A stretch of 64,000 nt of DNA from WGAB01 sp964406105 (GCA_964406105.1 CAYOQK010000021.1:62001-126000); one strand, 5' to 3'. Shown: positions 25,440 through 33,820, counted from the stretch's first letter. Numbers and translations: made by a program. Notes: a model not told the origin generated them from the letters alone.

Positions 25440-26108
25440 TCACCCCGTGGGGAACGGAGAACCGTAACGGCGTTCCAACTCAGCCCAGCGTTGTTTCAGC
25501 CGACGGGCGGCCTCTTCAGGGTCAGGGGCAGCGAAGACGGCGGAAACCACGGCGAAGAGATCAGGGCGAGCCTCTCGGTACAGTTGTTCCAGGTTTTCCA
25601 AGGTGATGCCCCCGATGGCCACCAGGGGGATGTGCAGGCGTTGACGGGCCTCTCGGAACACCGCTAAGGGCACTACAGGCTCTTCGGGTTTGGTGGGGGA
25701 GGGAAACACTGCGCCGAAGGCCACATAACTGGCCCCTTGGCGTTCCAGTTCCACGGCCAGCTCTACGGAGCCATAGGCGCTGGCCCCGATGATGGCCTCT
25801 GGTCCCAGGATTCTCCGGGCCTCTGCCACTGGGGGGTCGTCCTTGCCCACGTGGACCCCGTCGGCGCCGATGGCGCGAGCGATCTCTGGGTGATCGTTGA
25901 CGATTAGGGGGACGCCATACCGGTGGCATAGGGTGAGCAGTTGGCGGCCTTCTTGGATCAGGGTTGCGGGTGGGGCGTTCTTGTGGCGGAGTTGGACAAG
26001 GTCGGCGCCGCCCTGCAGGGCGGCGCCGACCTTGTCCAGAAGCTGATGGGGAGGCGTTAAACGGGGATCTGTGATCACGTACAGCGGCCCGCGGTACCAG
26101 GCCCTCAT
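25440..26108 (-). CDS. thiE: Thiamine-phosphate synthase
   Basis: ThiE joins hydroxymethylpyrimidine diphosphate and thiazole phosphate to make thiamine monophosphate. The 222-residue TIM barrel shows LYVITDPRL at the N-terminus, the QLRHKNAP pyrophosphate-binding motif, VNDHPEIARAIGADGVHVGKDD, the FGAVFPSPTKP loop and VAIGGITLENL. The ATG at 26108 overlaps the stop of the upstream PurM-like gene by 4 bases, so thiE is under the same TPP riboswitch. The stretch encoding DKVGAALQGGADLVQ is a perfect 46-bp palindrome. Confidence 0.96.
   Translation of the reverse strand: MRAWYRGPLYVITDPRLTPPHQLLDKVGAALQGGADLVQLRHKNAPPATLIQEGRQLLTLCHRYGVPLIVNDHPEIARAIGADGVHVGKDDPPVAEARRILGPEAIIGASAYGSVELAVELERQGASYVAFGAVFPSPTKPEEPVVPLAVFREARQRLHIPLVAIGGITLENLEQLYREARPDLFAVVSAVFAAPDPEEAARRLKQRWAELERRYGSPFPTG
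25993..26038. repeat. Perfect 46-bp palindrome inside thiE
   Basis: Bases 25993-26015 are the exact reverse complement of 26016-26038, with no spacer and no mismatch. The sequence is centred on CTGCAG and very GC-rich. It lies wholly within the coding frame. Confidence 0.97.
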
Positions 26109-27178
26109 GACAGCCCCTCTTCAAAGGCCCGCCGGATCGCACCCCAGAAGGGGTCTACCCTGGGGTGTTCCAAGGGTTGTCGGCCCTCCGGCGTCACAAG
26201 CCACCGCCCCTCTTCCGCGGGCAGCACCTCACCAATCTCTGCAGCGAGAATGCCCTTTTGTTCCAAGGCCTTCAGCAGAGCCTGAACCCGGTGCGGCCGC
26301 ACCGTGATGATCAGAGTGCCCTCACTGATGGAGGTGTAGGGGTCCATCCCAAAGGCCTGGGTGATGGCCTCCACGGCCTCGGGAACCGGAATGCGGTCCC
26401 GGTGGATCTCCAGCCCCACGCCAGAGGCCTCTGCCACCTCGTACAGGCCGCCCAAAACCCCACATTCGGTGGCATCGTGTAGGGCGGTCACCCCCTCATG
26501 GCGCACGCCTACGGTTACGGCGGTGAGGGCGTCTTCCACGGTGCTCATCTGGTAAAACAGGGCCTGCCCTTGTTCAGCGATGGCCTCGCCCAGTTTCCGC
26601 TCAATGGTGCGGGGGAAGGTGGCGGCGAAGATGCCTGTGGCCTCAATGGCGGCTCCCTTGGTGATCACCACGCGGTCGCCAGGCTGAGCCATCTCCGGTG
26701 TGAGATACCGGTCCTCAGGACCCACGGCTAAGAACGTCGCGCCCCCCACCATGGGGTAATCGGTGCCGTCGTATCGGGCGGTGTGGCCAGCGACCACCGC
26801 GGCTCCGTACTTTTCCGACTCCTGGTGCCAAATGCGCCACACGATCTCAAATTCTTCCTCGGTGATGCTGATGGGCAGGTTGAAATCCGGGATCACGAAG
26901 GCCGGGGGAAAGCCGGAGGTGGTCACATCCGAAGCCAGGATGTGCCAGGAAAACCAGGCTGCACGCTCCCAGCCGTACTGGGGAACGATGTAGATGGGGT
27001 CTGTCGTAATGGCCATCACCTGGCCGTTCCCGATGCTCACGATGCCTACGTCCACGCCGTGGCGCGGCCCCACGAGCACATCTGCACGAGGAGCGCCCAG
27101 ACGAGGGTAGATGAAGTGGTCAAAGAACTCCCGCGAGATCTTCCCGAGATCGGGAAACTGTACCTTGGGTTTTGCCAT
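26105..27178 (-). CDS. PurM/HypE/ThiL superfamily protein under TPP riboswitch
   Basis: This 357-residue protein belongs to the AIR-synthase-related (PurM) superfamily, whose members (PurM, PurL, SelD, HypE, ThiL) bind ATP. Visible features are the N-terminal LGAPRADVLVGPRHGVDVG region, DPIYIVPQYGWERAAWFSWH, the glycine-containing VVAGHTARYDG segment and a C-terminal domain with KGAAIEATGIFAA. It does not closely match canonical ThiL, PurM or SelD motifs. A TPP riboswitch controls it and thiE overlaps its end, so a thiamin role is strongly suggested. A ThiL-like kinase making thiamine diphosphate from the ThiE product is one hypothesis. A GGGAGG ribosome site is embedded in the regulatory hairpin. 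Confidence 0.8.
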   Translation of the reverse strand: MAKPKVQFPDLGKISREFFDHFIYPRLGAPRADVLVGPRHGVDVGIVSIGNGQVMAITTDPIYIVPQYGWERAAWFSWHILASDVTTSGFPPAFVIPDFNLPISITEEEFEIVWRIWHQESEKYGAAVVAGHTARYDGTDYPMVGGATFLAVGPEDRYLTPEMAQPGDRVVITKGAAIEATGIFAATFPRTIERKLGEAIAEQGQALFYQMSTVEDALTAVTVGVRHEGVTALHDATECGVLGGLYEVAEASGVGLEIHRDRIPVPEAVEAITQAFGMDPYTSISEGTLIITVRPHRVQALLKALEQKGILAAEIGEVLPAEEGRWLVTPEGRQPLEHPRVDPFWGAIRRAFEEGLS

Positions 27179-27184
27179 CGTAAA

Positions 27185-27221
27185 CCTCCCGTTCCGTCGG
27201 TTTTGGCACTGACGGGGGAGG
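27185..27221 (-). promoter_or_regulatory. Shine-Dalgarno-sequestering hairpin (expression platform)
   Basis: In the mRNA, CCUCCC followed by CCGUC (27221-27211) pairs with GACGG, a 3-base bulge and GGGAGG (27198-27185). GGGAGG is the ribosome-binding site, 7 bases before the ATG at 27178. The hairpin would block translation, as expected for a translational TPP riboswitch. Confidence 0.7.
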
Positions 27222-27236
27222 AACCTGAGACAGGGC

Positions 27237-27340
27237 CAACGGCAACTTCCCTACGCCGGCATGACCCGGATCAGGTTCCAGGGGTCGATCCCGCTTTGAC
27301 AAGGGATCCTCTCAGCCGGCTTGCACCGACTCCCCCGTTG
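27237..27340 (-). promoter_or_regulatory. TPP riboswitch (THI element)
   Basis: Read on the minus strand, this 104-base element has the conserved TPP aptamer parts in order: GCTGAGAGG, GACCC, GAACCTGATCCGGGTC, ATGCCGGCGTAGGGAAG. The P1 helix is closed by CAACGG (27340-27335) with CCGTTG (27242-27237). It precedes the PurM-like gene and thiE, and so senses thiamine pyrophosphate to shut the operon off. The P3 arm is short. Recognition of the conserved core is unambiguous. Confidence 0.96.
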
Positions 27341-27349
27341 CCGATGGCT

Positions 27350-27355
27350 ATGATA
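27350..27355 (-). promoter_or_regulatory. -10 element upstream of TPP riboswitch
   Basis: TATCAT on the minus strand ends 9 bases before the first base of the aptamer P1 helix, placing the start of transcription just outside the riboswitch. The -35 region has no good match. Confidence 0.5.
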
Positions 27356-27459
27356 CGGCATGGAGGGCATATACTTTGGCCTTCGGGCAGGGGGGCGTGA
27401 ACCCCCTTCTTAGAAGAGGTCCAAGGGATGCGATCAGAAGCACACTTGGGTGACACGCC

Positions 27460-28677
27460 ATGAAGATCTTGCACGTAAATGTCCTGTACCCCCCGTTTGT
27501 GTGGGGAGGTGCGGAGCGATCGGTCCAGACGCTGGCCGAAGCTCTGGCCCACAGGGGGCACCAGGTTTGGGTACTTTCTCAAACACCAGAACCACACCCT
27601 CAAAAGGACTTGATCAACGGGGTGCACGTGATCCGGTGGCCCACTCAAAACCTGTATTTCCCCTATCCTTCGCGGCGTCCTCCTGCTCCACTGCGTCTGT
27701 TATGGCACTCCAAAGACACCTTGAACCCCCAGGTGGCCCGGAAGACGCTGCGACTGCTTCAGGAACTTCAGCCCGACCTGGTGCATACCCATCTGCTGAT
27801 TGGCTTCTCCGTGAGCGTGTGGTGGGCGGTCCATCGCCGCCGGATTCCCCTGGTGCACACCCTCCGGGATCACTACCTGCTTTGTGCCCGGAGTTCTATG
27901 TACAAGCACGGTCGGAACTGCAAAACCATCTGTGCGGCCTGCCGCCCCTTTGTTCGTCCCCGTAGGGAAATGAGCGCCTTGGTGGATGGAGTAATCGGGC
28001 CCAGCCGTTTCATCCTGCGGCGTCACCTCAACTTCGGATACTTTCCCCATGCCCAGTGGGCAGTGATCCCCCATGGCGTTGAGATCCCTCCAGAAACCGA
28101 GATTCCTCCATCACCACCGATTCCCCCTTTGCGTTTTGGATACTTGGGTCGCCTGGATCCTTACAAGGGCATTGAACTGCTGCTGGAGGTTTTCCATCGT
28201 TGGCAGGAACCCTCGGCTGAGCTTTGGATTGCGGGGAGAAGCATGCCTGAAACGTATGGGCTTTCTTTGAAGGACAGGTACGCACACGATCGGCGAATCC
28301 GCTGGTTAGGTGTTGTCCATCCTTCGGAGTTGTTCCAACAAATCCATGTTTTGGTGGTTCCCACACTGATTCACGAGACTCTGGCCCGGGTGATCCTGGA
28401 GGCCAACGCCTATGGAATTCCAGTCATTGCAGCCCACCGTGGCGGGATCCCCGAGGAGGTACGGGAGGGCGAAACCGGTTTTCTGTTTGACCCCGATCGC
28501 CCCGAAACCCTGGAACAATGGTTCCGACATATCCGTAAAAACCCCCGAATCCTGGAACCCATGCGGCAGAAAGCCCGGAGGTGGGGAGAGGCCTTTAGCA
28601 TAGACCGAATGATAGAGGCACACCTGGACTTTTATCGCCGGATTGTGTATCACAAGCACCAGGATGGACCCCTTTGA
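27460..28677 (+). CDS. Glycosyltransferase family 4
   Basis: This 405-residue GT-B enzyme probably transfers a sugar from a nucleotide donor during envelope polysaccharide or LPS core synthesis. The N-terminal fold has LYPPFVWGGAERSVQTLAEAL (acceptor side). The C-terminal Rossmann fold has FGYLGRLDPYKGIELLLE and the donor-binding E-x7-E region EANAYGIPVIAAHRGGIPEEV. A cysteine-containing insertion (CKTICAACRPF) in the N-terminal half is seen in some capsule GT4 enzymes. The ATG at 27460 has only a weak upstream ribosome site. It overlaps the LpxJ-like gene by 14 bases, suggesting an LPS-related substrate. Confidence 0.88.
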   Translation: MKILHVNVLYPPFVWGGAERSVQTLAEALAHRGHQVWVLSQTPEPHPQKDLINGVHVIRWPTQNLYFPYPSRRPPAPLRLLWHSKDTLNPQVARKTLRLLQELQPDLVHTHLLIGFSVSVWWAVHRRRIPLVHTLRDHYLLCARSSMYKHGRNCKTICAACRPFVRPRREMSALVDGVIGPSRFILRRHLNFGYFPHAQWAVIPHGVEIPPETEIPPSPPIPPLRFGYLGRLDPYKGIELLLEVFHRWQEPSAELWIAGRSMPETYGLSLKDRYAHDRRIRWLGVVHPSELFQQIHVLVVPTLIHETLARVILEANAYGIPVIAAHRGGIPEEVREGETGFLFDPDRPETLEQWFRHIRKNPRILEPMRQKARRWGEAFSIDRMIEAHLDFYRRIVYHKHQDGPL

Positions 28678-29266
28678 ACCCTGGAAACTTCGGCTCCTGG
28701 GAGGGTTGTACCGCCTGTGGGCTTCTACTCTGCGGCTTCATACTGATCCATTGCCCCCTGCTCCCGCGGTTATGGCCCTCTGGCATCGCAATCTCTTTGC
28801 CGCCCTGTGGGCATATCGGCACCAGGGAATTGTGATCCTGGCCTCTCGGCATCGGGACGGCCGACGCATCGCCGAGCTGGCCTGGACCCTGGGATACCAG
28901 CCTGTTCTGGGGTCCTCTACTCGGGGTGGGGCCGCTGGGGCCCGCGGTCTTCTTCGGGCGTTGAGGGAGCCGCGCGTGGTGGCCATAACGCCCGATGGTC
29001 CCAAGGGCCCCCGGTTTGTGGTGAAGCCCGGGGTCTTGGAGATCGCCCGTTGGGCTCAGGTGCCCGTGTATGCCGTGGGGGTGGCCTGTAGCCCTTGCCG
29101 GAGTGTGAATTCCTGGGATCAGTTCGTGATTCCATTGCCCTTTGCCCGTTGCCGGGTGCGGTTCCTGGGTCCGTGGGATCCCCACCATCTCTCCCCCGAC
29201 GGGCTGGCCCAACGGCTGCATCAGGCCGATCGTCTGGCGGCTCAATCCCTTTCCCCTCAGGGGTAA
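28664..29266 (+). CDS. DUF374 lysophospholipid acyltransferase family protein, LpxJ-like
   Basis: This 200-residue protein has the DUF374 signature: LWHRNLFAALWAYR, ASRHRDGRRIAELAWTLGY, SSTRGGAAGARGLLR, and the ITPDGPKGPRFVVKPG motif that is nearly invariant in the family, followed by SWDQFVIPLPFARC. DUF374 includes LpxJ, the lipid A secondary acyltransferase of Helicobacter and other groups that lack LpxL. An LpxJ role is therefore the best inference, helped by the neighbouring glycosyltransferase. The ATG at 28664 is chosen because the conserved region begins soon after; it overlaps the glycosyltransferase by 14 bases. Confidence 0.82.
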   Translation: MDPFEPWKLRLLGGLYRLWASTLRLHTDPLPPAPAVMALWHRNLFAALWAYRHQGIVILASRHRDGRRIAELAWTLGYQPVLGSSTRGGAAGARGLLRALREPRVVAITPDGPKGPRFVVKPGVLEIARWAQVPVYAVGVACSPCRSVNSWDQFVIPLPFARCRVRFLGPWDPHHLSPDGLAQRLHQADRLAAQSLSPQG

Positions 29267-29277
29267 TCTATCCCCTG
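29258..29277. terminator. Hairpin between convergent genes
   Basis: CAGGGG (29258-29263) and CCCCTG (29272-29277) form a 6-bp stem with an 8-base loop, exactly between the stops of the LpxJ-like gene and pgsB. It lacks a T-tract, so a bidirectional terminator role is only possible. Confidence 0.35.
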
Positions 29278-30462
29278 TTACAGAGCAGCGGAGTCCTGGC
29301 CCAAGAGTTCGTGGATGATGGCTTGACCCAAGCCTACGATGTTGCCCATGGTGACCACCACCAGGCGCTCAGCCGGCAACTGCACCAAGGTTTGCACCAC
29401 TTCGGTGGCGGATTTCCCCTCCAGGTCCAGGATCCGGTCCGCTGGCACCCCCCGATGTCGCAGGGCCCTGGCCACCGGATGCACCACTTGGCCGGCCAGC
29501 AGGTACCAGTCCGCTTGGATGCCTGAGCCCAAAAGCCGGGCAAAGGCCTCGGTTCGCTGGGGCCGATCCTTGCGGGCCACGAACAGTGCCACCGTTTGGG
29601 CCTCGGGATGCCGGGGAACCACGGTGTGCCAGATCACTTGGGTGGACTCAGGATCGTTGGCTGCAAAGGCGTTATACACCCAAAGGGTTTGTGCGCCCCG
29701 TTGGATGCGGAACCGACGCAGTGCCCCAGGATCTGGGGGCACCTGCTGCATCCCCCGAAGGGCCTGCTCCCGGTCCACCCCAAAGTGTGCGGCTACAGCC
29801 AACGCCAGCGCCACGTTCTCCGTGTGTTCCACATAGGAAAAGCCTGTTAGGTCTTCCGGTTGAACCCATTCCTCTGGCCGCACCACCACCACGCGGCTGT
29901 TCCGGCGGCGGGCTTCCTGTTCCAGCAGACGAACGAAGCGTTGATCTGCGGTGAACAGCACCCCGTTCCTGGGGGTGGTGAGGGCGAGGTGCTGGGCCAC
30001 ATGGGCCAGGGTGGGGCCCATGGTGTCCAGATGGTCCTCCCGAATGTTGGTGATCACCCCCACTGTGGATTGAACGATGCGGTCCTCCAAAACCCGAAGG
30101 TACTCCGGTGTGATGGCCATGCACTCCAGGACCAGGATATCCGCTTGGGCCTCTACTGCACGCTTTACGATGCGCAACTGCTCCAGGATGTTGGCCCGTC
30201 CTGCCCGGAATACGGGCACTTCTTTTCCGTCGGGAAACAGGAAACGGGGAGCAGTGCCTGTGGTTTTGGCCACCACCCGGTGGTTCGGCAGTTGCCGTAG
30301 TGCCCCATAGATCAATCGGGTTACCGAGGATTTCCCCCGGGTGCCGTTGACATGGATCCGGTGAGGGATACGGGCCAGGTTTCGTTGATGCTGTCGGTAC
30401 CGGTAAGCCTCAATCCCTAAGAAAACGGCGGTGACCCCCAGGGAGACCTCCAGCAGTGGCAT
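29278..30462 (-). CDS. pgsB: Poly-gamma-glutamate synthase PgsB/CapB
   Basis: PgsB is the ATP-dependent amide ligase that polymerises glutamate through gamma linkages at the inner membrane. The 394-residue protein has an N-terminal hydrophobic anchor (LLEVSLGVTAVFLGIEAY), the P-loop HVNGTRGKSSVTRLI near residue 40, KTTGTAPRFLFPDG, LVLECMAITPEY and NIREDHLDTMG, all diagnostic for the CapB branch of the Mur ligase superfamily. It is the last gene of a four-gene operon and follows the barrel gene by 3 bases. No pgsA/capA is present in the cluster. Confidence 0.94.
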   Translation of the reverse strand: MPLLEVSLGVTAVFLGIEAYRYRQHQRNLARIPHRIHVNGTRGKSSVTRLIYGALRQLPNHRVVAKTTGTAPRFLFPDGKEVPVFRAGRANILEQLRIVKRAVEAQADILVLECMAITPEYLRVLEDRIVQSTVGVITNIREDHLDTMGPTLAHVAQHLALTTPRNGVLFTADQRFVRLLEQEARRRNSRVVVVRPEEWVQPEDLTGFSYVEHTENVALALAVAAHFGVDREQALRGMQQVPPDPGALRRFRIQRGAQTLWVYNAFAANDPESTQVIWHTVVPRHPEAQTVALFVARKDRPQRTEAFARLLGSGIQADWYLLAGQVVHPVARALRHRGVPADRILDLEGKSATEVVQTLVQLPAERLVVVTMGNIVGLGQAIIHELLGQDSAAL

Positions 30463-30465
30463 GGT

Positions 30466-32241
30466 TCACCACCGGAAAACCGGGGAGCTCCAGGTCAAAC
30501 CTGTGCTCCAGGCATCGTAGTTCTTGAAGACCAGATCGTGGGGGTTCTGATCCACCCAAACCCGTCTTCCGGTATAGGCCAGGAACCAATACAGCGTCCC
30601 CACGGGCGCCACCAGGGGTACGGTCACGCGGAGGCGGGTTTCCAGATCACGGCGGCCGTAGTGCAGGTCGTCATCGGCCTGGGGGGTTAGATAGGTTTTC
30701 CAGGCCAAACGCCCGAAGGCCCGGGCCTGTCTGGGAAGCGGGAATTCGCCGTAGCCTGCCAGTAGCCAATAGCTGGCATCGGGTTCCCAGGGTTGGGCGT
30801 CGGTAACCAAGAGGCCCAGGGTGCCGCCCAGGCGGTACCCTGGGATGCGGGCCTCAGCCTGGAGTTCCCATCGGTGCCCCGAAAGGTAAGAAAAGGGAGC
30901 CTGGTAGGCGAAGCGCTGCCATCGTAGGATCAGGGCGCCCCGGTTTCTTTGGCGTCGTCCTTGCACCTTGAGATCCACGGCCAGCGCAGTGTACTGCAGG
31001 GGATCCGTGCGTTGCACACGGGAACGGTAAACGGGCCGCACGTACACCTGGGGACGCCAGGAGAACCCTATGGTCCAAGGACTTCGCCTGCGAGACACCT
31101 CAAGCCGCAAGGCCGTGCGGTTTTTAACCGGATTCCGCAGATGGCCGTACAGGGTGACGGTGCTTCTCCAGCGGAAATCCCCGGGGTACCATCGCAGGAA
31201 GGCGCGAACCCGAAGGCGAAGGTCTGTGGGTGCGTGGACGTCGGGATAGCGGTAGGGCGCTGTACCCTCTCGGATCCGCTGTAGGTCCTCCTCGGCGAAG
31301 GTGAAGGGGTTGCTGAGATAGGCCCATTGCCCCTGAACACTGAACCGCCAGGGGTGCCGTTGTCCTGGCGATGCCCACAGGTATGGGAGCATCCAGAGCT
31401 CTCCCCGAGGGGCCCGGAGGAGCCGTTCTCGGCGACTGGGGATCCGCCGCTGAGTGCGGGTTTTCTTGGAACGTACCTCACGGTAGAGTTTGACCAACCC
31501 CCGGCCTCCTTGGGTGCGGACCTGGTACTCGTGCTCGCCCTCAGGCACCTTGAGGAAACGTTTGCGAGGCCGAGTGAGACGCAGGGTGGTGTCCTCCAGG
31601 ATGCGGGCCCGGTGGGAGGGTTTCCAGCGGTTACGGATGTGGAACAAGAGCGAGTCGCCCTCCCACACCTGAAACGTGGGCGTTTGCCCGGTGATCCCCC
31701 GGAAGTAGAACCACACCCGAGCGGGTCCCCGCACCCGGAACACCACCGGTGAATCGGGGGTTACCCAGTAATAGGTGGTGCGCTTGGTCTTCACTTGCAG
31801 GGTGGCCGGGAACCCTCCGGTTAAGGGGACCACCCGGCGGAGTTGGGGCTTTCGCCATTCGTAGTACCGCACCCGTACCGGCCTTTGGCTTTCCAAACGG
31901 TAGGTTCCTGGGGGCAAATGGATCTTGATCTCTCGGCGTTTTTTCACGGTCCAGGATTTGAATTCCTTGCCTTGGCGCAGGAGACGCACGCGGGCGGGCC
32001 CCTTTTTGCTGAGGTTCTCCAATCGGAGTTTCACGCTTTTGCCGCGCTTTAGCGTCCATTGGGCAGGATGACGGGCGCTAATCCGAACGTAGAGGTATCG
32101 CACGCTGTCACGCACCACGATGTGCCGTTTCCCCTTGAGGCGCGAGGTTTTATGCACCCAATAGGAGAACCCAGGGGGTGCGGAGCCCAAAAGCAGCAGG
32201 AGCCCCAAACCCCAGGAGAAGAGGGAAAGCCCTTTGGTCAT
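30466..32241 (-). CDS. Unknown Arg/Lys-rich outer-membrane barrel in pgs operon
   Basis: I do not recognise this 591-residue protein. It has a signal peptide (LSLFSWGLGLLLLLGSAPPG), then about 140 residues extremely rich in Arg and Lys with Ig-like strand spacing (TLKRGKSVKLRLENLSKKGP, SWTVKKRREIKIHLPPG), further beta-rich domains, and from about residue 330 a run of amphipathic strands ending in Phe-Arg-Trp, as in outer-membrane barrels. It starts at 32241 behind GGAGGAAACC, overlaps the pgsW stop by 4 bases and lies 3 bases before pgsB. I infer a role in carrying or anchoring the polyanionic poly-gamma-glutamate across the outer membrane; the basic domain could bind it. Nothing proves this. 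Confidence 0.7.
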   Translation of the reverse strand: MTKGLSLFSWGLGLLLLLGSAPPGFSYWVHKTSRLKGKRHIVVRDSVRYLYVRISARHPAQWTLKRGKSVKLRLENLSKKGPARVRLLRQGKEFKSWTVKKRREIKIHLPPGTYRLESQRPVRVRYYEWRKPQLRRVVPLTGGFPATLQVKTKRTTYYWVTPDSPVVFRVRGPARVWFYFRGITGQTPTFQVWEGDSLLFHIRNRWKPSHRARILEDTTLRLTRPRKRFLKVPEGEHEYQVRTQGGRGLVKLYREVRSKKTRTQRRIPSRRERLLRAPRGELWMLPYLWASPGQRHPWRFSVQGQWAYLSNPFTFAEEDLQRIREGTAPYRYPDVHAPTDLRLRVRAFLRWYPGDFRWRSTVTLYGHLRNPVKNRTALRLEVSRRRSPWTIGFSWRPQVYVRPVYRSRVQRTDPLQYTALAVDLKVQGRRQRNRGALILRWQRFAYQAPFSYLSGHRWELQAEARIPGYRLGGTLGLLVTDAQPWEPDASYWLLAGYGEFPLPRQARAFGRLAWKTYLTPQADDDLHYGRRDLETRLRVTVPLVAPVGTLYWFLAYTGRRVWVDQNPHDLVFKNYDAWSTGLTWSSPVFRW

Positions 32242-33362
32242 ACGGTTTCCTCCGGTGGTTCCTCGGGTTTGCCCAGCAGGCGACCCACCAGGTCGTAGTG
32301 GGGCAGAAGGTAGAGGAGGAGGCCATTGATCACCAGGAGTGCGAGCACCACTCCCAGGTGGTACCGGGTTTGCCAAAACAGAGGCCCCACGCCAGGTTCT
32401 GGTGTTACGCCTGGGGCTATGGGCAGCCCGTGTTGGCGGGCCAAGCGAACGATCTCCAGCAGATGGATCACCGGAACCCCTTGCTCCAGGAATCGGTACA
32501 CCACACCCTGCACGGGAAGGTTCTGGAGGAACACGCGTTCTTCGGGCAAGTTGAGCCCTGGGCGAAGGAGATAGCCTGCCTCTGAGGTGCCCAGGCTGGC
32601 CACACCGCCTCCGATGTTGACATAGGCCCGGAGGGGCTGGCCGGCAGCAGCCTCCTGGAACCGCTGCATTCGCAGTTCAATGCTCCGTTCCAAGGGCAGT
32701 ACGTGGATTTTGGGGATGCCGTTGCGCACGATGGCCGAATCCAACAGGGCCCGTCCTTCGGGGGAAAGGCCACGTCCCACATCGTCCGCTCCCCCGTAGG
32801 AGGCGGCTATGGAGCGCGTAGGGATCAGGTGGGCCGTGTAGAGTTCGTGTTCCATGTCCAGCCAGGTCCAAGAGGGACGATTGGCGCCCCAACTGGAGGA
32901 TCCCACCGAGGTGATCACCACCGGGATCGCTCCCAGGGCCTGGATGGCCATCAGGGTGGCCACGTTGAGGGCGGGGAACGATCCCGTCATGCCCACCGCC
33001 ACCCGATCGCCGGGCCGCACGCCGGCTTGGTGCAAAAACTCCACGATCAGGGCCGCAAAATTGGGGTTGATGCTGGTGAGCTTGGCGGTGAGGTTGCCCG
33101 AACTGGTGGTGATGGGGGAGTTTTCCAGACCGATGAGGCCTGTTTGGGCAGGGTCGTTGATGGGGTCCATCTCAAAACCGTGGGCCAAGAACTGCTGCTT
33201 TAAAAAGGCAAAGGCCCTGGCGGTGTTTTGGGCAGCCTGGAGTTTGATGTCGTACAGGGGCGCTTGGGTTTCGTGGAGAGACCACTCGGCGAGCCCCAGC
33301 GACACCAGAGCCACCAACGCCAGGAACCCCATATCGCGCAGTTTGAGCACCCGTCGCTTCAT
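32238..33362 (-). CDS. pgsW: Poly-gamma-glutamate system protein PgsW
   Basis: This 374-residue protein matches the PgsW family found beside pgsB and pgsC in Gram-negative and anaerobic lineages. It has an N-terminal membrane helix (GFLALVALVSLGLAEWSLHE), a large extracytoplasmic domain (GLIGLENSPITTSSGNL, GVRPGDRVAVGMTGSFPALN, NIGGGVASLGTSEAG) and a C-terminal membrane helix (LGVVLALLVINGLLLYLL). The role in polymer export or chain handling is not defined. The start at 33362 overlaps the pgsC stop by 4 bases. Confidence 0.88.
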   Translation of the reverse strand: MKRRVLKLRDMGFLALVALVSLGLAEWSLHETQAPLYDIKLQAAQNTARAFAFLKQQFLAHGFEMDPINDPAQTGLIGLENSPITTSSGNLTAKLTSINPNFAALIVEFLHQAGVRPGDRVAVGMTGSFPALNVATLMAIQALGAIPVVITSVGSSSWGANRPSWTWLDMEHELYTAHLIPTRSIAASYGGADDVGRGLSPEGRALLDSAIVRNGIPKIHVLPLERSIELRMQRFQEAAAGQPLRAYVNIGGGVASLGTSEAGYLLRPGLNLPEERVFLQNLPVQGVVYRFLEQGVPVIHLLEIVRLARQHGLPIAPGVTPEPGVGPLFWQTRYHLGVVLALLVINGLLLYLLPHYDLVGRLLGKPEEPPEETV

Positions 33363-33811
33363 AGTACCGGCGCGCCTCCATGGATCAGGATGAGCAGGAG
33401 CCGAATGAGCACCGTGACCACCAGCAGCATGCTGAGGGTAGCCCGCACGCCCTGTTTGTCCATCCAATAGGCCATGAGGCCTGGGATGATGAACCCAAAG
33501 GCGCGGATGGCCAACACCAGGTCGCCCACGGGGGTTTGGCCCAGCAGTTGCGACGCTTGGGAGAAGAAGAACCCGATGACCACAGCCAAAAACAGGCGAC
33601 GACGGCCATAGACCAACACATACCGAGACACCCCTTTGAGCAGGCCCAGGGTAAGGAAGGCGGCCAGAAGGGTGCCTGCCAAGAGGGCCGGGCGGGTGAG
33701 GATCAGGGCCACATACCCTGGTACCACCAAACCGCCGGCCACGTACCCCAGCACTTCCGAGAGGTAGAGCGACAGGAGAAGGCCCAAGGCGATGGATTCG
33801 GCAAGGATCAT
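33359..33811 (-). CDS. pgsC: Poly-gamma-glutamate biosynthesis protein PgsC/CapC
   Basis: PgsC is the small integral membrane partner of PgsB. The 150-residue protein is almost entirely hydrophobic, with the family motifs GLLLSLYLSEVLGYVAGGLV then VPGYVA near the N-terminus and AIRAFGFIIPGLMAYWMDKQG later. It is the first gene of the operon. A promoter with TTGCAG, 17 bases and CATAAT ends 9 bases before the ATG at 33811, and no ribosome site is seen. Confidence 0.92.
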   Translation of the reverse strand: MILAESIALGLLLSLYLSEVLGYVAGGLVVPGYVALILTRPALLAGTLLAAFLTLGLLKGVSRYVLVYGRRRLFLAVVIGFFFSQASQLLGQTPVGDLVLAIRAFGFIIPGLMAYWMDKQGVRATLSMLLVVTVLIRLLLILIHGGAPVL

Positions 33812-33820
33812 CGGAATTCA

